Assembly: GCA_021792755.1 (NCBI GenBank)
Contig: JAJYUA010000008.1
Location: 73,930 to 137,929, forward strand
Source of the DNA: Pseudomonadota bacterium
GTDB lineage: Bacteria > Pseudomonadota > Gammaproteobacteria > Steroidobacterales > Steroidobacteraceae
Direction of reading: 5' to 3'
DNA length: 64,000 nucleotides
Under the pieces are notes generated by a model that saw only the letters and a list, made by a program, of their open reading frames with translations, ran no database searches and was not told the origin of the DNA. This document shows positions 30,064 through 42,496 of this stretch, piece after piece (position 1 is the first letter of the stretch; each line of letters opens with the position of its first letter). The position numbers were made by a program, and so were the translations under genes.

Positions 30064-31578
30064 CTACTCCGGCAGCTTTTTCTTCAGCAACTCGTTGAGC
30101 TGCGCCGGATTGGCCTTGCCCCCGGTCGCCTTCATCACCTGGCCGACGAAGAACCCAAACAGCTTGTCCTTGCCCGCGCGATACTCGGCGAGCTGCGCCG
30201 GATTCTTTGCCATCACCTCCTCGATGGCCCGCTCGATGGCGGCGGTGTCGGTGATCTGCTTCAGTCCCTTGGTCTCGATGACGCGGTCCGCGCTGTCGCC
30301 GCTCGCCCACATGGCCTCGAACACTTCCTTGGCGATCTTGCCCGAGATGGTCGCATCGGCGATGCGCGTGAGGAGCCCGGCCAGCCGCTCGGCCGGCATC
30401 CGGCCCTCCCCGATGTCGAGCCCTTCCTTATTCAATGCGGCCGAAAGGTCTCCCATCACCCAGTTCGCGGCGAGCTTCGCCTGGGCGGGCACGGCGCGCG
30501 CCACCGCCTCGTAGTAATCGGCCAGCTCGCGGCTCGCGGTGAGCACGCCCGCGTCGTAGGCCGGCAAGCCGTACTGCGCCATGAGCCTCGCCGCCTTGGC
30601 ATCGGGAAGCTCCGGCAGCTCCGCGCCGACGGCCTCGATGTACTCCTCATCGAGCATGAGCGGCAGCAGATCCGGATCGGGAAAGTAGCGATAGTCGTTC
30701 GCCTCCTCCTTCGAGCGCATCGAGCGCGTCTCGCCCTTGTCCGGATCGTAAAGGCGCGTCTCCTGCACGACCGCGCCGCCGGACTCGATGAGCTCGATTT
30801 GGCGCGCCACCTCGTACTGGATGGCTTTCTCGACGAAGCGGAAGGAATTGACGTTCTTGATCTCCGTGCGGGTACCGAGCTTGTCCGCGCCCCTGGGCCG
30901 CACCGAGACGTTGGCGTCGCAGCGGAACGAGCCCTCCTGCATGTTGCCGTCGCAGATCTGCAAATAGCGCACCAGGGTGTGCACCTTTTTCATGTAGGCG
31001 ATGGCTTCCTTGGCCGATCGCAGCTGCGGCTCCGAGACGATCTCGAGGAGCGGGGTGCCGGCGCGATTCAGATCGATCCCCGTCACCCCCGGCAGCCCTT
31101 CGTGCAATGATTTGCCGGCATCCTCCTCGAGGTGCGCGCGGGTGACGCCGACACGCTTGACCGAGCCGTCGTCCAGCACGATGTCGATCGCGCCGCGGGC
31201 CACGATGGGCAGCTCGTACTGGCTGATCTGGTAGCCCTTCGGCAGATCGGGATAGAAGTAGTTCTTGCGGGCAAACACCGACTGGCGGGCGATGTGCGCG
31301 CCGATCGCGATGCCGAAGCGCACCGCCATGCGCACCGCTTCGGCATTGAGCACCGGCAGCACGCCCGGATACCCCAAATCCACCAGGCAGGCCTGGGTGT
31401 TGGGCGCGGCTCCGTAGGCGGTGGATGCCCCGGAGAAGATCTTCGAGTCGGTCGCGAGCTGGGCGTGGATCTCGAGCCCGATGACCGTTTCCCATTCGGT
31501 GCCGGATCCCGTGCCCGCGCCTCGCCCCTCGGGCCGGCCGGCGCCGTCCGCCGAGCTCGCTGCGGACGATTTCGTCAT
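30064..31578 (-). CDS. gatB: Asp/Glu-tRNA amidotransferase subunit B
   Basis: Subunit of GatCAB, which amidates misacylated Glu-tRNA(Gln) or Asp-tRNA(Asn). The 504-residue protein has [28 protein letters not shown] and the [12 protein letters not shown] motif, and a C-terminal helical YqeY-like tail ([13 protein letters not shown]). It overlaps gatA by 4 bases (ATGA). The N-terminal 25 residues are a Gly/Ala-rich extension. Confidence 0.98.
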   Translation of the reverse strand: MTKSSAASSADGAGRPEGRGAGTGSGTEWETVIGLEIHAQLATDSKIFSGASTAYGAAPNTQACLVDLGYPGVLPVLNAEAVRMAVRFGIAIGAHIARQSVFARKNYFYPDLPKGYQISQYELPIVARGAIDIVLDDGSVKRVGVTRAHLEEDAGKSLHEGLPGVTGIDLNRAGTPLLEIVSEPQLRSAKEAIAYMKKVHTLVRYLQICDGNMQEGSFRCDANVSVRPRGADKLGTRTEIKNVNSFRFVEKAIQYEVARQIELIESGGAVVQETRLYDPDKGETRSMRSKEEANDYRYFPDPDLLPLMLDEEYIEAVGAELPELPDAKAARLMAQYGLPAYDAGVLTASRELADYYEAVARAVPAQAKLAANWVMGDLSAALNKEGLDIGEGRMPAERLAGLLTRIADATISGKIAKEVFEAMWASGDSADRVIETKGLKQITDTAAIERAIEEVMAKNPAQLAEYRAGKDKLFGFFVGQVMKATGGKANPAQLNELLKKKLPE

Positions 31579-33032
31579 GCGAAGCGCTCCGGAATCCTCA
31601 GGTGCCAGTCCGTCTCAAGCTGGTAGCGATGGGCCGCTTGCAGCAGGCGCTGCTCGGCGAAATGAGGTCCGATGATCTGCAGGCCGACCGGCAGGCCCCG
31701 CGCGAAGCCGCATGGGATCGACAGGGCCGGCACGCCCGCAAGGTTGGCGCTGATGGTGTAGATGTCGTTCAGGTACATGGTGATGGGGTCGGCAACCTTG
31801 GCGCCCAGGGGGAAAGCGGCCGTGGGCGTCGCAGGCCCCATCAGCATGTCCACTTCGCCGAAGGCGCGCTCGAAGTCCGCCGCGATCAGCCGCCGCACCC
31901 GCTGCGCCTTGAGGTAGTAAGCATCATAGTAGCCGGCCGAGAGCACGTAGGTGCCGGTCATGATTCGCCGCTTGACCTCGGCGCCGAACCCTTCGGAGCG
32001 GGAGCGCTTGTAGAGGTCCTGCAGGTCCCGCGGGCTTTCGCATCGGTGACCGAAGCGCACTCCGTCGTACCGCGCCAGGTTCGAGGAGCACTCCGCCGGG
32101 GCGACCACGTAATAGGCCGGCACGGACAGGGAGATATTCGGCAGGCTGACCTCACGCACCCCGGCCCCGAGGCGCGTAAAGACCGTGAGCGCCTCGCGAA
32201 GGCAGCGCTCGTTGTCCGGATCGAGCCCCTCGTCGAAGAACTCCTTCAACACGCCGATCGTCAATCCCTCGAGGGGCGCATCGAGCCCGGCCACGTAGTC
32301 CGGCACCGGTGTATCGACGCTGGTCGAGTCGCGCCGGTCGAAGCCGGCCATCTCCCGCAGCATCAGGGCCGCGTCCTCGGCGCTCGCCGCGATCACCCCG
32401 CCCTGATCGAGACTGGAAGCAAACGCGATCATCCCGTAGCGGGACACGCGCCCGTAGGTCGGCTTGATCCCCGTCACGCCGCAAAGCGCGGCGGGCTGGC
32501 GGATCGAGCCGCCCGTATCGGTGGCGGTCGCCGCCGGGATGAGCCGCGCGCACACCGCGGCGGCCGACCCGCCCGAGGAGCCGCCCGGCACCCTATCCGT
32601 GTTCCAGGGATTGCGCACCGGACCGTAGTAGCTGGTCTCGTTCGAGGACCCCATGGCGAACTCGTCCATATTGAGCTTGCCGAGCATGACGGCGCCGGCG
32701 GCCTTGAGCCGCTCGACCACCGTGGCGTCATAGGGCGAGACGAAATTCTCGAGCATCCGCGAGCCGCAGGTGGTGCGTACCCCGGCGGTGCAGAAGAGGT
32801 CCTTGTGACCGATCGGCACACCGGCGAGCGGCCCGCCGTCCCCGCGGGCGAGCGCCCGGTCAGCCGCCTGCGCCGCATCGAGGGCCTGTTCCGCCGTGAT
32901 CGAGATGAAGGCGTTGAGCGCCGGCTGACTCGCCTCGATGCGCTCGAGGCAGGCGCGCACCAGCTCGACGCTCGAGAGCTTGCGGGCGCGCAGATCGCCG
33001 ACGAGCCGCGCAAGGGTCTGCCTGTGAATCAT
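31575..33032 (-). CDS. gatA: Asp/Glu-tRNA amidotransferase subunit A
   Basis: The amidase subunit that releases ammonia from glutamine. The 485-residue protein has the Ser-cisSer-Lys catalytic set: Lys in IGHKDLFCT, and the serines in [13 protein letters not shown] and [10 protein letters not shown]. It starts one base after the gatC stop and overlaps gatB, giving the operon gatC-gatA-gatB. Confidence 0.98.
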   Translation of the reverse strand: MIHRQTLARLVGDLRARKLSSVELVRACLERIEASQPALNAFISITAEQALDAAQAADRALARGDGGPLAGVPIGHKDLFCTAGVRTTCGSRMLENFVSPYDATVVERLKAAGAVMLGKLNMDEFAMGSSNETSYYGPVRNPWNTDRVPGGSSGGSAAAVCARLIPAATATDTGGSIRQPAALCGVTGIKPTYGRVSRYGMIAFASSLDQGGVIAASAEDAALMLREMAGFDRRDSTSVDTPVPDYVAGLDAPLEGLTIGVLKEFFDEGLDPDNERCLREALTVFTRLGAGVREVSLPNISLSVPAYYVVAPAECSSNLARYDGVRFGHRCESPRDLQDLYKRSRSEGFGAEVKRRIMTGTYVLSAGYYDAYYLKAQRVRRLIAADFERAFGEVDMLMGPATPTAAFPLGAKVADPITMYLNDIYTISANLAGVPALSIPCGFARGLPVGLQIIGPHFAEQRLLQAAHRYQLETDWHLRIPERFA

Positions 33033-33033
33033 G

Positions 33034-34687
<1,654 letters not shown>

Positions 34688-34700
34688 CCGGCGCACGCCC

Positions 34701-35726
34701 GTGGCGGCATTCGGCACCCGGAGCGGATCGCCGCGAAATCGCGGCGGCTCCTCTGGCTTCCGGTTCCTGCTGTACGCGCTCGTCTCGGTCGCCATCATGG
34801 TGCTCGATCAGCGGCTCGACTGGCTCGAGCGGGTCCGTTTCGCCCTGCAGGCCATCACTTATCCGGTCGAGGTGGTGCTGAACTCCCCGGTGACCGGATG
34901 GCGTTGGCTGGAGCGGGAATTCGCCTCGCGCCGTGCGCTCGAGGCCGCTAACCGGCGCCTGCGGACCCGTCTGCACGAGCTCGAGATGCGCACCCTGCGC
35001 GTCGATGCGCTCGCGGCGCAGAATGCCGCGCTCATCGGATTGAAGCGCGCCCTGCCGCCGGTCGCCAAGCGGTGGCTGCCCGCCGACATCGTCAATATCG
35101 AGGTCGGCGGCCTGCGCCAACGCATCCTCGTCGATCGCGGCGAGCGCAACGGCGTGTTCCGCAACCAGGCGGTTCTCGACGATTACGGGGTCGTCGGCCA
35201 AACCATACATGTGGGGCCCTGGAGCGCCGAAGTCCAGCTGATCACCGACCCCGATCACGACCTGCCCGTACAGAACGAGCGGACGGGTTTTCGCACCATC
35301 GCGGTGGGGACCGGGGATCCGGATGCGCTCGCGCTGCCGTATCTGCCGGCCAATGCCGACATCCGGGTCGGTGACATTCTGGTGACCTCGGGTCTCGGCG
35401 GCATTTTCCCCTCGGGCTACCCGGTCGGCCGGGTGACCGAAGTGCATCCCAGCGCCGCTCAACCTCTGGCGCGGGTGCTGGTCGCCCCGTTCGCGCACCT
35501 CACGACCGATCGCGAAGTGATGCTGTTGTGGTTCCGCCAGGGCAACCCCGCCTCACCGCTGAAGCTACGCGGCGGTCAACTCACGAGCGGCAACCCGGCC
35601 GTCCAGCCCCTGCCCGCGCCGACGCCCAAAGCCCCCCCGGCGGCGCTCAAGCCCGGCGCGAATCAGCCTGGACGCGCACCGGCACGGCCTGAGCCTGCCG
35701 CCCGGCTCACCGGGCCCCAGCCATGA
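34701..35726 (+). CDS. mreC: Rod shape-determining protein MreC
   Basis: Bitopic periplasmic scaffold of the elongasome. The 341-residue protein has a membrane helix at about 23-40, a coiled coil around 75-105 (ALEAANRRLRTRLHELEMRTLRVDALAAQN) and the MreC beta domain (VLDDYGVVGQTIHVGPWSAEVQLITD, GDILVTSGLGGIFPSGYPVG). A Pro/Ala-rich tail follows from about residue 295. Start GTG 34701, 13 bases after mreB. Confidence 0.96.
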   Translation: MAAFGTRSGSPRNRGGSSGFRFLLYALVSVAIMVLDQRLDWLERVRFALQAITYPVEVVLNSPVTGWRWLEREFASRRALEAANRRLRTRLHELEMRTLRVDALAAQNAALIGLKRALPPVAKRWLPADIVNIEVGGLRQRILVDRGERNGVFRNQAVLDDYGVVGQTIHVGPWSAEVQLITDPDHDLPVQNERTGFRTIAVGTGDPDALALPYLPANADIRVGDILVTSGLGGIFPSGYPVGRVTEVHPSAAQPLARVLVAPFAHLTTDREVMLLWFRQGNPASPLKLRGGQLTSGNPAVQPLPAPTPKAPPAALKPGANQPGRAPARPEPAARLTGPQP

Positions 35727-36196
35727 GCGCCTCCCCCCGCGGCGCGATTTTCAAGACGGTGCTGGTCGCGCTCGTGCTGACCTTGCTGCCCCTGCCGGCA
35801 TGGCTCGCCATCGTGAGGCCGGAATTTCTGGTGCTGACGGTGCTCTATTGGTCCATCCAGGCACCGTGGAGCGGCGGGATCGGCCTTGGCTGGTTCGCAG
35901 GACTGCTGCTCGATGCCTTCCAGGGACCGGTGCTCGGCGAGCACGCGCTCGCGGTGGCGCTGGTGGCCTACCTCGGGGTGCACGAGCATCAGCGAATCCG
36001 CACCAAGCCGTTGCTGCAGCAGGCGCTGGTGGTGCTCGCCGTACTGGTTCTCTACGAGTTCGTCCTGTTCGCCGTCGACGGTTGGAGCGGACACCCGCTG
36101 ATCTCGCCTTTGCGCTGGGTGCCGGTCGCGACCGGCGCACTGATCTGGCCGGCCATCGCCACCGTCCTCGCGCGCAGCTACCGTCCCGGCACGTGA
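35723..36196 (+). CDS. mreD: Rod shape-determining protein MreD
   Basis: A 157-residue inner-membrane protein with about five helices. It has PEFLVLTVLYW and the loop GLGWFAGLLLDAFQGPVLGEHALAVALVAYL characteristic of MreD. It overlaps mreC by 4 bases (ATGA) and precedes mrdA by 17 bases. Confidence 0.95.
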   Translation: MSASPRGAIFKTVLVALVLTLLPLPAWLAIVRPEFLVLTVLYWSIQAPWSGGIGLGWFAGLLLDAFQGPVLGEHALAVALVAYLGVHEHQRIRTKPLLQQALVVLAVLVLYEFVLFAVDGWSGHPLISPLRWVPVATGALIWPAIATVLARSYRPGT

Positions 36197-36213
36197 GCGG
36201 CTGACCGTCAGGA

Positions 36214-38247
36214 ATGTCCCCCGTCCGTATCAAGGATCACTGGCGCGAGCAGCGCATATTCGACCGCCGTGCGTGGTTTGCCGGCACGGTGATGGTGCTC
36301 TCCGCGCTCGCGGTGCTCGGGCGCCTCTACTACCTGCAGGTCGAGCGCCATGCCTACTATTCGGTGCTGGCGCAAGCCAATGGCGTGCGTACCGAGCCCA
36401 TCCCGGCCGCGCGCGGCCTGATCATCGCCCGCGACGGCGAGGTCATCGCCTCCAACCGGCCGACCTTCGATCTGATGCTGACGCCTGATGAAGTGCCCCA
36501 CTTGCGCGCAGCGCTCGAGCATCTGGTGAAGCTCAAGCTGCTGCAGGCCGATGCCCTGCCCGACCTGATCCGTACCATCAAGTCCCGAGAGAGCTTCGAC
36601 AGCGTACCGATCCGTCTCGATCTGTCGGAGCGGGAAGTAGCGCGGTTCGCGGTGCGCCGCTACGAGTTCCCCGGGATCAACTTGAGCCCGCAGCAGGCGC
36701 GCTGGTATCCCTTCGGGTCGCTTGCCGTCGATGCCGTGGGCTACGTCGGTACGATCAGCGCCGGCGACCTGAAGCACATCAATCAGGCGGCCTACGCCGG
36801 TACGGCGGTGATCGGCAAGACCGGGGTCGAAGCGGAGTACGAGAAGCAGCTGCACGGTACCAACGGCTACCGCCAGATCCTGGTGAACGCGCTCGGCCGG
36901 CCGGTGAGCCGGCCGGGCGTGCTCGCCCGCGACCTGCACGTCGAGCCGCCCGTACCGGGGCAAGACGTCATTCTCTCGCTCGACCTGAAGCTTCAGCGAT
37001 TGGCCGAGAAGCTGCTCAAGGGGCGTGACGGCGCGGTGGTGGCGCTCAATCCGTGGAACGGCGACATCCTTGCCCTGGCCAGCTCTCCGGCGTTCGACCC
37101 GAACCTCTTCGCCCGCGGCATCAGCGAGAAGCAATATCGGGCCCTCGTGAACAATCCGGACCTGCCGCTGTTTGACCGGGCGCTGCGTGCGCAGCTGCCC
37201 ACCGGCTCGACGATCAAGCCGGCGATCGCTCTCGGGGCCCTGACCGACGGCATGGTCAATCCCACCAAGCGGATCTATGCCTCCTCCGACTGGCACCTGC
37301 CGGGCAGCGACCACCTCTTCCATAACGCTGCTCACGAAGTCTGCGGCTGGGTGGGACTTAGAATGGCCATCATCATGTCGTGCGACGTGTACTTCTACCG
37401 TCTCGCGTACAAGATGGGCGTCGACCGGATCGGGGCCTGGCTGCCGGACTTCGGCTTCGGCCACCCGACCGGCATCGACATCCCCGGCGAGCAGCCCGGG
37501 CTCGCGCCGACGCCCGCCTGGATGGCGAAGCACTACCCGCACGACTACGGCTGGTATCCGGGCGACACCGTGATCCTCGGCATCGGCCAGGGCTCATTTC
37601 TGGCCACGCCGCTGCAGATGGCACACTACACCGGCATCCTCGCCACTCGCGGACTGAGCTTTGAGCCTCGCCTGGTGACGGGGCTGCGCAATCCGCGCAC
37701 CCACAAAATCCACTGGAAGCGGCCGATCCTGGACGGCAACCTCACGATGATCAGCCCGGCTTCTTGGAAGGTGGTCATCGACGCGATGCACGGCGTCACC
37801 ACCAATCCCCGCGGCACGGCCTACTGGACCATGATCAACAGCCCTTACCCCATCGCCGGCAAGACCGGCACGGCGCAATTGACTCGCGAGCAGGCGAACG
37901 GCGACTACAATAGGAAGGCGACGCCGGAGAAGCTGCGTGACGATTCCTGGTTCATCGCCTTTGCGCCCGTGAAGGCCCCGCGCATCGCGGTCGCCGTGCT
38001 GGTCGAGCATGCCGGCTGGGGCGCCACGGCCGCAGCGCCGATTGCCCGCAAGATCATGAACGCTTATCTCCTGGGCCCGAACGGCAAGCTCCTGCCCGCG
38101 ACCCCTGCCGAGCCGTTCTCAGAGCCCGCCACCCTCACACCGCGGGTCCTTGCCGGCGTCCCGGCGACGCTGACCGCTCTCGAGCGGGCGTCCCGACCCG
38201 AGAGTCCTCCGATCGGCTCGCGCGTCCTCGCCTCGGAGGCACCCTAG
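36214..38247 (+). CDS. mrdA: Penicillin-binding protein 2
   Basis: Class B transpeptidase of the elongasome, working with RodA. The 677-residue protein has an N-terminal membrane helix (about 23-43), a pedestal domain, then the penicillin-binding domain with the catalytic STIK (LPTGSTIKPAIA), the SCD triad (IMSCDVYFYRL) and KTGT (IAGKTGTAQL). The C-terminal 45 residues are Pro/Ala-rich. Full-length and intact. Confidence 0.98.
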   Translation: MSPVRIKDHWREQRIFDRRAWFAGTVMVLSALAVLGRLYYLQVERHAYYSVLAQANGVRTEPIPAARGLIIARDGEVIASNRPTFDLMLTPDEVPHLRAALEHLVKLKLLQADALPDLIRTIKSRESFDSVPIRLDLSEREVARFAVRRYEFPGINLSPQQARWYPFGSLAVDAVGYVGTISAGDLKHINQAAYAGTAVIGKTGVEAEYEKQLHGTNGYRQILVNALGRPVSRPGVLARDLHVEPPVPGQDVILSLDLKLQRLAEKLLKGRDGAVVALNPWNGDILALASSPAFDPNLFARGISEKQYRALVNNPDLPLFDRALRAQLPTGSTIKPAIALGALTDGMVNPTKRIYASSDWHLPGSDHLFHNAAHEVCGWVGLRMAIIMSCDVYFYRLAYKMGVDRIGAWLPDFGFGHPTGIDIPGEQPGLAPTPAWMAKHYPHDYGWYPGDTVILGIGQGSFLATPLQMAHYTGILATRGLSFEPRLVTGLRNPRTHKIHWKRPILDGNLTMISPASWKVVIDAMHGVTTNPRGTAYWTMINSPYPIAGKTGTAQLTREQANGDYNRKATPEKLRDDSWFIAFAPVKAPRIAVAVLVEHAGWGATAAAPIARKIMNAYLLGPNGKLLPATPAEPFSEPATLTPRVLAGVPATLTALERASRPESPPIGSRVLASEAP

Positions 38248-38250
38248 GCC

Positions 38251-39387
38251 GTGATGCACGAAGAGCTGTCGACGGAGTCGCGGACGCGCCGCACGCTTGG
38301 CGGCGCGGCGCGAGTGCTGCTCGCGCTGAAGGTCGATGGACCGCTCCTGACCGGCCTGGGTCTGGTCGCCGCGTACGGGCTGGTGGTGCTGTACAGCGCC
38401 TCGGCGGAAAACCTGCCGATGCTGCTGCGAACGTTGCTGCGCCTCGCACTGGGCGCGGTCATCATGCTCGCCCTCGCGCGGGTCAATCCCAACATCCTGC
38501 GCCGCGCGACGCCCTGGCTTTACGCCATGGGCATCCTGCTGCTGCTCGCCGTGGCCGCGGTCGGTCACGTGTACCTCGGCGCCAAGCGCTGGCTCGATCT
38601 CGGCCCGGTGCAGTTCCAGCCGTCGGAGCTGATGAAGCTCGCCGTACCCATGATGTGCGCCTGGTACCTGCACGAGCGGCCACTGCCGCCGAGGTGGAGC
38701 GATCTTGCCGTGCTCAGCGCCATCATCCTCGCGCCGGTGGCGCTGGTCGCCAAGGAGCCCGACCTCGGGACCGCCATGCTCATCGGTGCCGGCGGCTTCA
38801 TCGTGGTGTTTCTCGCGGGGCTGCGCAAGCGGGTCATCGCCGCGCTGTTGCTGCTGGCCGTGGCCGGCATGTTGTTCGGGATGCGCTTCATGCACGGCTA
38901 TCAGCGCGAGCGCCTGGTGAGCTACCTGAACCCCGAAGCCCATCCGCTCGGCGCCGGCTACCACATCATCCAGTCGCAGATCGCCATCGGCTCGGGCGGG
39001 GTATTCGGCAAGGGCTGGATGGCCGGCAGCCAGGCACTGCTCGATTTCCTGCCCGAGCGGACCACGGATTTCATTTTCTCCGTGATCGGCGAGGAGTTCG
39101 GCCTGCTCGGCGTGCTGGTTCTGCTGCTGCTCTACGCCTTCGTCATCGGCCGCTCGCTGTACCTGTCCATGCAGGGACCGGATACCTTCTCCCGGCTGCT
39201 CGGCGGCAGCGTCGCGCTCACTTTCTTCATTTACGTGTTCATCAACGCCGGCATGACCACCGGTCTCGTCCCCGTGGTCGGCGTGCCGCTGCCGCTGGTG
39301 AGTTACGGCGGCAGTTCGGTGGTGACGGTGCTGTCAGGTTTCGGTATTCTCATGTCGCTTTATTCGCACCGGAAGCTCATGGGCTGA
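38251..39387 (+). CDS. rodA: Lipid II glycosyltransferase RodA
   Basis: SEDS-family polymerase that builds glycan strands during elongation. The 378-residue protein has about ten membrane helices and the family motifs KRWLDLGPVQFQPSELMKLAVP, KEPDLGTAMLIG and a C-terminal VVGVPLPLVSYGGSSVV. It starts 3 bases after mrdA (GTG, with an ATG directly next), consistent with the PBP2-RodA pair. Confidence 0.98.
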   Translation: MMHEELSTESRTRRTLGGAARVLLALKVDGPLLTGLGLVAAYGLVVLYSASAENLPMLLRTLLRLALGAVIMLALARVNPNILRRATPWLYAMGILLLLAVAAVGHVYLGAKRWLDLGPVQFQPSELMKLAVPMMCAWYLHERPLPPRWSDLAVLSAIILAPVALVAKEPDLGTAMLIGAGGFIVVFLAGLRKRVIAALLLLAVAGMLFGMRFMHGYQRERLVSYLNPEAHPLGAGYHIIQSQIAIGSGGVFGKGWMAGSQALLDFLPERTTDFIFSVIGEEFGLLGVLVLLLLYAFVIGRSLYLSMQGPDTFSRLLGGSVALTFFIYVFINAGMTTGLVPVVGVPLPLVSYGGSSVVTVLSGFGILMSLYSHRKLMG

Positions 39388-39401
39388 GGAGCACCCGTCC
39401 C

Positions 39402-40421
39402 GTGCCTCGATCGATTCTCCCCGCTCTGCTTGCATTCGCCATCCTCGCGCAGCCGGCTGCGGCGCTCGGGGCCGCGGCGCCGTTCTCCCCTGCGCAGCTC
39501 GCCCGGTTCGCCTCGCGGGTCGCGCACCGCGATGCGCTTGACCGGCGCTGGGTGCTGCGGGTGCTCGAGCAGGCCCGCGAGCAGCCCGCCATCATCGACA
39601 TGATGAACCGCCCCGCCGAGAAAGAGCTGAAATGGTGGCAGTACAAGCGGATCTTCCTCACCCCGAAGCGCATCGCCCTCGGAGTGCAGTTCTGGCGCGA
39701 GCATCGCGAGGCGCTCGAGCGCACGGGAGCAGAGTGGGGCGTCGCGCCGCGCTACATCGTGGCCATCCTCGGCGTCGAGACCTACTACGGGCGCATGACG
39801 GGCTCCTACCGCGTGCTCGATGCGCTCTCCACCCTGGCCTTCGACTACCCGTCTCGCGGGCGCTACTTCGGTCACGAGCTCGAGAAGTTCCTGGTTCTCG
39901 CGCATCGCGACGGGCTGGACCCGCTCACGGTCAAGGGCTCCTACGCCGGGGCGATGGGCCCGATGCAGTTCATGCCGTCGAACTGTCTGCGTTACGCGGT
40001 GAGCACCAACGGCCACCCGCCCAACCTGCTCACGAACTGGGACGATATCTTCGCGAGCGTCGCCAATTACCTGCACGCGCACGGCTGGCAGGCCGGAGAG
40101 CCGGTCCTCGCCCCGGTGAGCATCGAGCCGCGGGCGACCTTTCGCGTCGACCCGGACGATCTGGCGCTCGACCGCACGATCGGCGGCCTGGCGGCCGAGG
40201 GCGCGAGGGTCGAGAGCGACGCTCCCTCCGACACGCCCGTGGCTCTGCTGCTGGCGCAGCGGCGGACGGGACCCGCCTACCGCGCCGGCTTTCACAATTT
40301 CCAGGTGATCTTGAGCTACAACTACAGCGCGATGTACGCCATGGCGGTCAACGACCTGGCGCAGGCGATCGCGCGGCAGATGAGCCGGCCGCCCCCCGCA
40401 TTGGCCAGCAGGGCCGGCTGA
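39402..40421 (+). CDS. mltB: Lytic murein transglycosylase B
   Basis: A GH103 enzyme that cleaves glycan strands with 1,6-anhydro ends. The 339-residue precursor has a signal peptide (about 1-24), catalytic Glu in AILGVETYYGR, and SYAGAMGPMQFMPSNCLRYAV. I place the start at GTG 39402, with GAGGAG about 11 bases upstream; the longer frame runs inside rodA. The signal lacks a clear lipobox, unlike E. coli MltB. Confidence 0.95.
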   Translation: MPRSILPALLAFAILAQPAAALGAAAPFSPAQLARFASRVAHRDALDRRWVLRVLEQAREQPAIIDMMNRPAEKELKWWQYKRIFLTPKRIALGVQFWREHREALERTGAEWGVAPRYIVAILGVETYYGRMTGSYRVLDALSTLAFDYPSRGRYFGHELEKFLVLAHRDGLDPLTVKGSYAGAMGPMQFMPSNCLRYAVSTNGHPPNLLTNWDDIFASVANYLHAHGWQAGEPVLAPVSIEPRATFRVDPDDLALDRTIGGLAAEGARVESDAPSDTPVALLLAQRRTGPAYRAGFHNFQVILSYNYSAMYAMAVNDLAQAIARQMSRPPPALASRAG

Positions 40422-40422
40422 G

Positions 40423-41220
40423 GTGCGGGTAGCGGCGCTCCTCGGCGCGGCTGCCCTCGCGGTCCTGCTGGGCGGCTGCGCCACGACGCGACACCCGCAG
40501 GCAGGCCCCGGCGCAGGCCTTCCAGCCCTGCCGGCGGGCTGGCGCTCGATCCCGAACCCGGTGCCGCGCTATCTGCCGCCCGCGCCCCGTGGAAATCCGC
40601 CCTTCTACGATGTGGACGGGAAGCGCTATTACGTGCTGGCCAGCTCGGCCGGTTATGACGCCATCGGAGTGGCTTCGTGGTACGGGCCAAACTCCGACGG
40701 CAGGTACACCGCCGACGGCGATCGCTACAATATGTATGCCATGACCGCCGCCAACAAGGTTCTGCCGCTGCCGACCTTTGTGCGCGTCACCGACCTCGCC
40801 AACGGCCGCAGCGTCATCGTGAAAGTCAATGACCGCGGCCCGTTCGTGGCGCACCGCCTCATCGATCTGTCTTACATGGCCGCCGCCAAGCTCGGCATGC
40901 TTGCCACCGGCACCGCGCTCGTCGAGGTGCGGGCCATCACGCCCGGCAGTCCCGATGTGCTCACGAGCGCCTCGGAGCATCCGTCCCCGATGCTCTACGT
41001 CCAGGTGGGCGCCTTCGCCGTGCCCGCCAACGCCGAGCGGGTGCTCGCGAGACTGCACGCAGCCGGGATGTCGAACGCCTTCATCCTGTCCCCGGCGGTC
41101 ATTGCAGGCCGGCTGTACCGGGTGCGGGTGGGGCCGGTGAGCAGCGTGCCGCAATACGACCGGCTTGCCGCCCGGCTCGCGGCGCTCGGTTATCCCGGCG
41201 CCTGGCTGGTGAAACCGTGA
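40423..41220 (+). CDS. rlpA: Septal ring lytic transglycosylase RlpA
   Basis: A 265-residue lipoprotein with lipobox LLGGC (Cys near residue 20), a double-psi beta-barrel domain (GVASWYGPNSDGRYTADGDRYN, then VKVNDRGPFVAHRLIDLS with the catalytic Asp) and a C-terminal SPOR domain (LYVQVGAFAVPANAERVLARL) that binds denuded septal glycan. It starts one base after mltB. Confidence 0.95.
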   Translation: MRVAALLGAAALAVLLGGCATTRHPQAGPGAGLPALPAGWRSIPNPVPRYLPPAPRGNPPFYDVDGKRYYVLASSAGYDAIGVASWYGPNSDGRYTADGDRYNMYAMTAANKVLPLPTFVRVTDLANGRSVIVKVNDRGPFVAHRLIDLSYMAAAKLGMLATGTALVEVRAITPGSPDVLTSASEHPSPMLYVQVGAFAVPANAERVLARLHAAGMSNAFILSPAVIAGRLYRVRVGPVSSVPQYDRLAARLAALGYPGAWLVKP

Positions 41221-41307
41221 GTCTTGCCGCGCGAAGAACTATCCGGCGCGAGCGCACTCTTAACCTTGCGCGCCCGCCGCGCCACCTGAAACGGAGGAAT
41301 CTCTAAC

Positions 41308-42465
41308 ATGTCCCGCCCATCCGTCCTGGCCGCGATAGCGGCGCTGTTGCCCGGCCTGATCGCGCTCGTTCCCGCCCGCGCGGCCGTGCCGCCGCCGCCG
41401 CCGCCGCCGCTCAACGCGCACTCCTACATTCTGGTCGACGTCAATACCGGCCAGGTGCTCGCGGCAAAGAACCCGGACGAGAAGATGCCGATGGCGAGTC
41501 TGACGAAGCTCATGGCGGTGTACATCGCCTTCTCCGCACTGAAGAGCGGGCAACTCTCGCTCAGCACCCCCGTGTCGATCAGCACCGCCGCATGGCGCAC
41601 GGGCGGCTCGCGCATGTTCCTCAACCCGGGCTCGCAGGTCTCCGTGCTCGATCTGCTGAAGGGCATCGTCGTCGACTCGGGCAACGACGCCACCGTGGCG
41701 CTTGCCCAGAAGATCGGCGGCACCCGCGCAGGCTTCGTCTCGCTCATGAACGAGTATGCCCGACGCCTCGGTCTGCATTCGACTCACTACGCCGACGTCG
41801 ATGGCTTGCCGATGCCCGATCACTACACCACCGCGCGCGATCTCGCCAAGCTCGCCATGGATCTGATCGTCGATTTCCCGCAGTACCGCTTCCTTTTCAA
41901 GATCAAGAAATTCACCTGGGATCACATCACGCAGCGCAACCGCGTGTCTTTGCTGTGGACCGATCCGTATGTGAAAGGCATGAAGACCGGCTACACCAAA
42001 GCCGCCGGCTACTGCATGATCATCTACGCCGATCGCAAGGGAATGCGCCTGGTGTCGGTCGTGCTGAAGACGCCGAGCTGGGACGCGCGGGTCAATGACA
42101 GCCAGGCGCTCATCACCTACGGCTACAATTTCTTCAAGAACGAGAAAGTCGCGGCCGCGCGCGAGATCCTGTCCAGGCCCCGGGTGTACGAATCCGCCGC
42201 CGGTTACGCTGCGGTCGGTCCGGCCCACGCCATCGAGCTCACCGTGCTGCGCGGGCACAACGCGCTGCGCACGCGCATCGAGTGGAACCATTGGCCGCTG
42301 GTCGCCCCCATCGCCGCCGGCGCCGATGTCGGCACGCTCGTCGTCACCAACGGCGCCGGGCGCAGCCTCGACAGCGTGCCGCTCGTGACGCTTGCACCCG
42401 TGGCCGAGGGAGGCCTGTTCACGCGCATGAGCGACGCGGTGCGGCTGTGGTTCCTGCACGCTTAG
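41308..42465 (+). CDS. dacA: D-alanyl-D-alanine carboxypeptidase (PBP5/6 type)
   Basis: Trims the terminal D-Ala from peptidoglycan stem peptides. The 385-residue precursor has a signal peptide (about 1-27), SxxK in MASLTKLMAVY, SGN in VDSGNDATV, KTG in MKTGYTKAAGYC, and a C-terminal beta domain followed by an amphipathic helix (LFTRMSDAVRLWFLHA) for membrane anchoring. An unusual run of nine prolines follows the signal peptide. Confidence 0.97.
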   Translation: MSRPSVLAAIAALLPGLIALVPARAAVPPPPPPPLNAHSYILVDVNTGQVLAAKNPDEKMPMASLTKLMAVYIAFSALKSGQLSLSTPVSISTAAWRTGGSRMFLNPGSQVSVLDLLKGIVVDSGNDATVALAQKIGGTRAGFVSLMNEYARRLGLHSTHYADVDGLPMPDHYTTARDLAKLAMDLIVDFPQYRFLFKIKKFTWDHITQRNRVSLLWTDPYVKGMKTGYTKAAGYCMIIYADRKGMRLVSVVLKTPSWDARVNDSQALITYGYNFFKNEKVAAAREILSRPRVYESAAGYAAVGPAHAIELTVLRGHNALRTRIEWNHWPLVAPIAAGADVGTLVVTNGAGRSLDSVPLVTLAPVAEGGLFTRMSDAVRLWFLHA

Positions 42466-42496
42466 GCCGGGGCGATACCACGGCGACCGCGAGCAC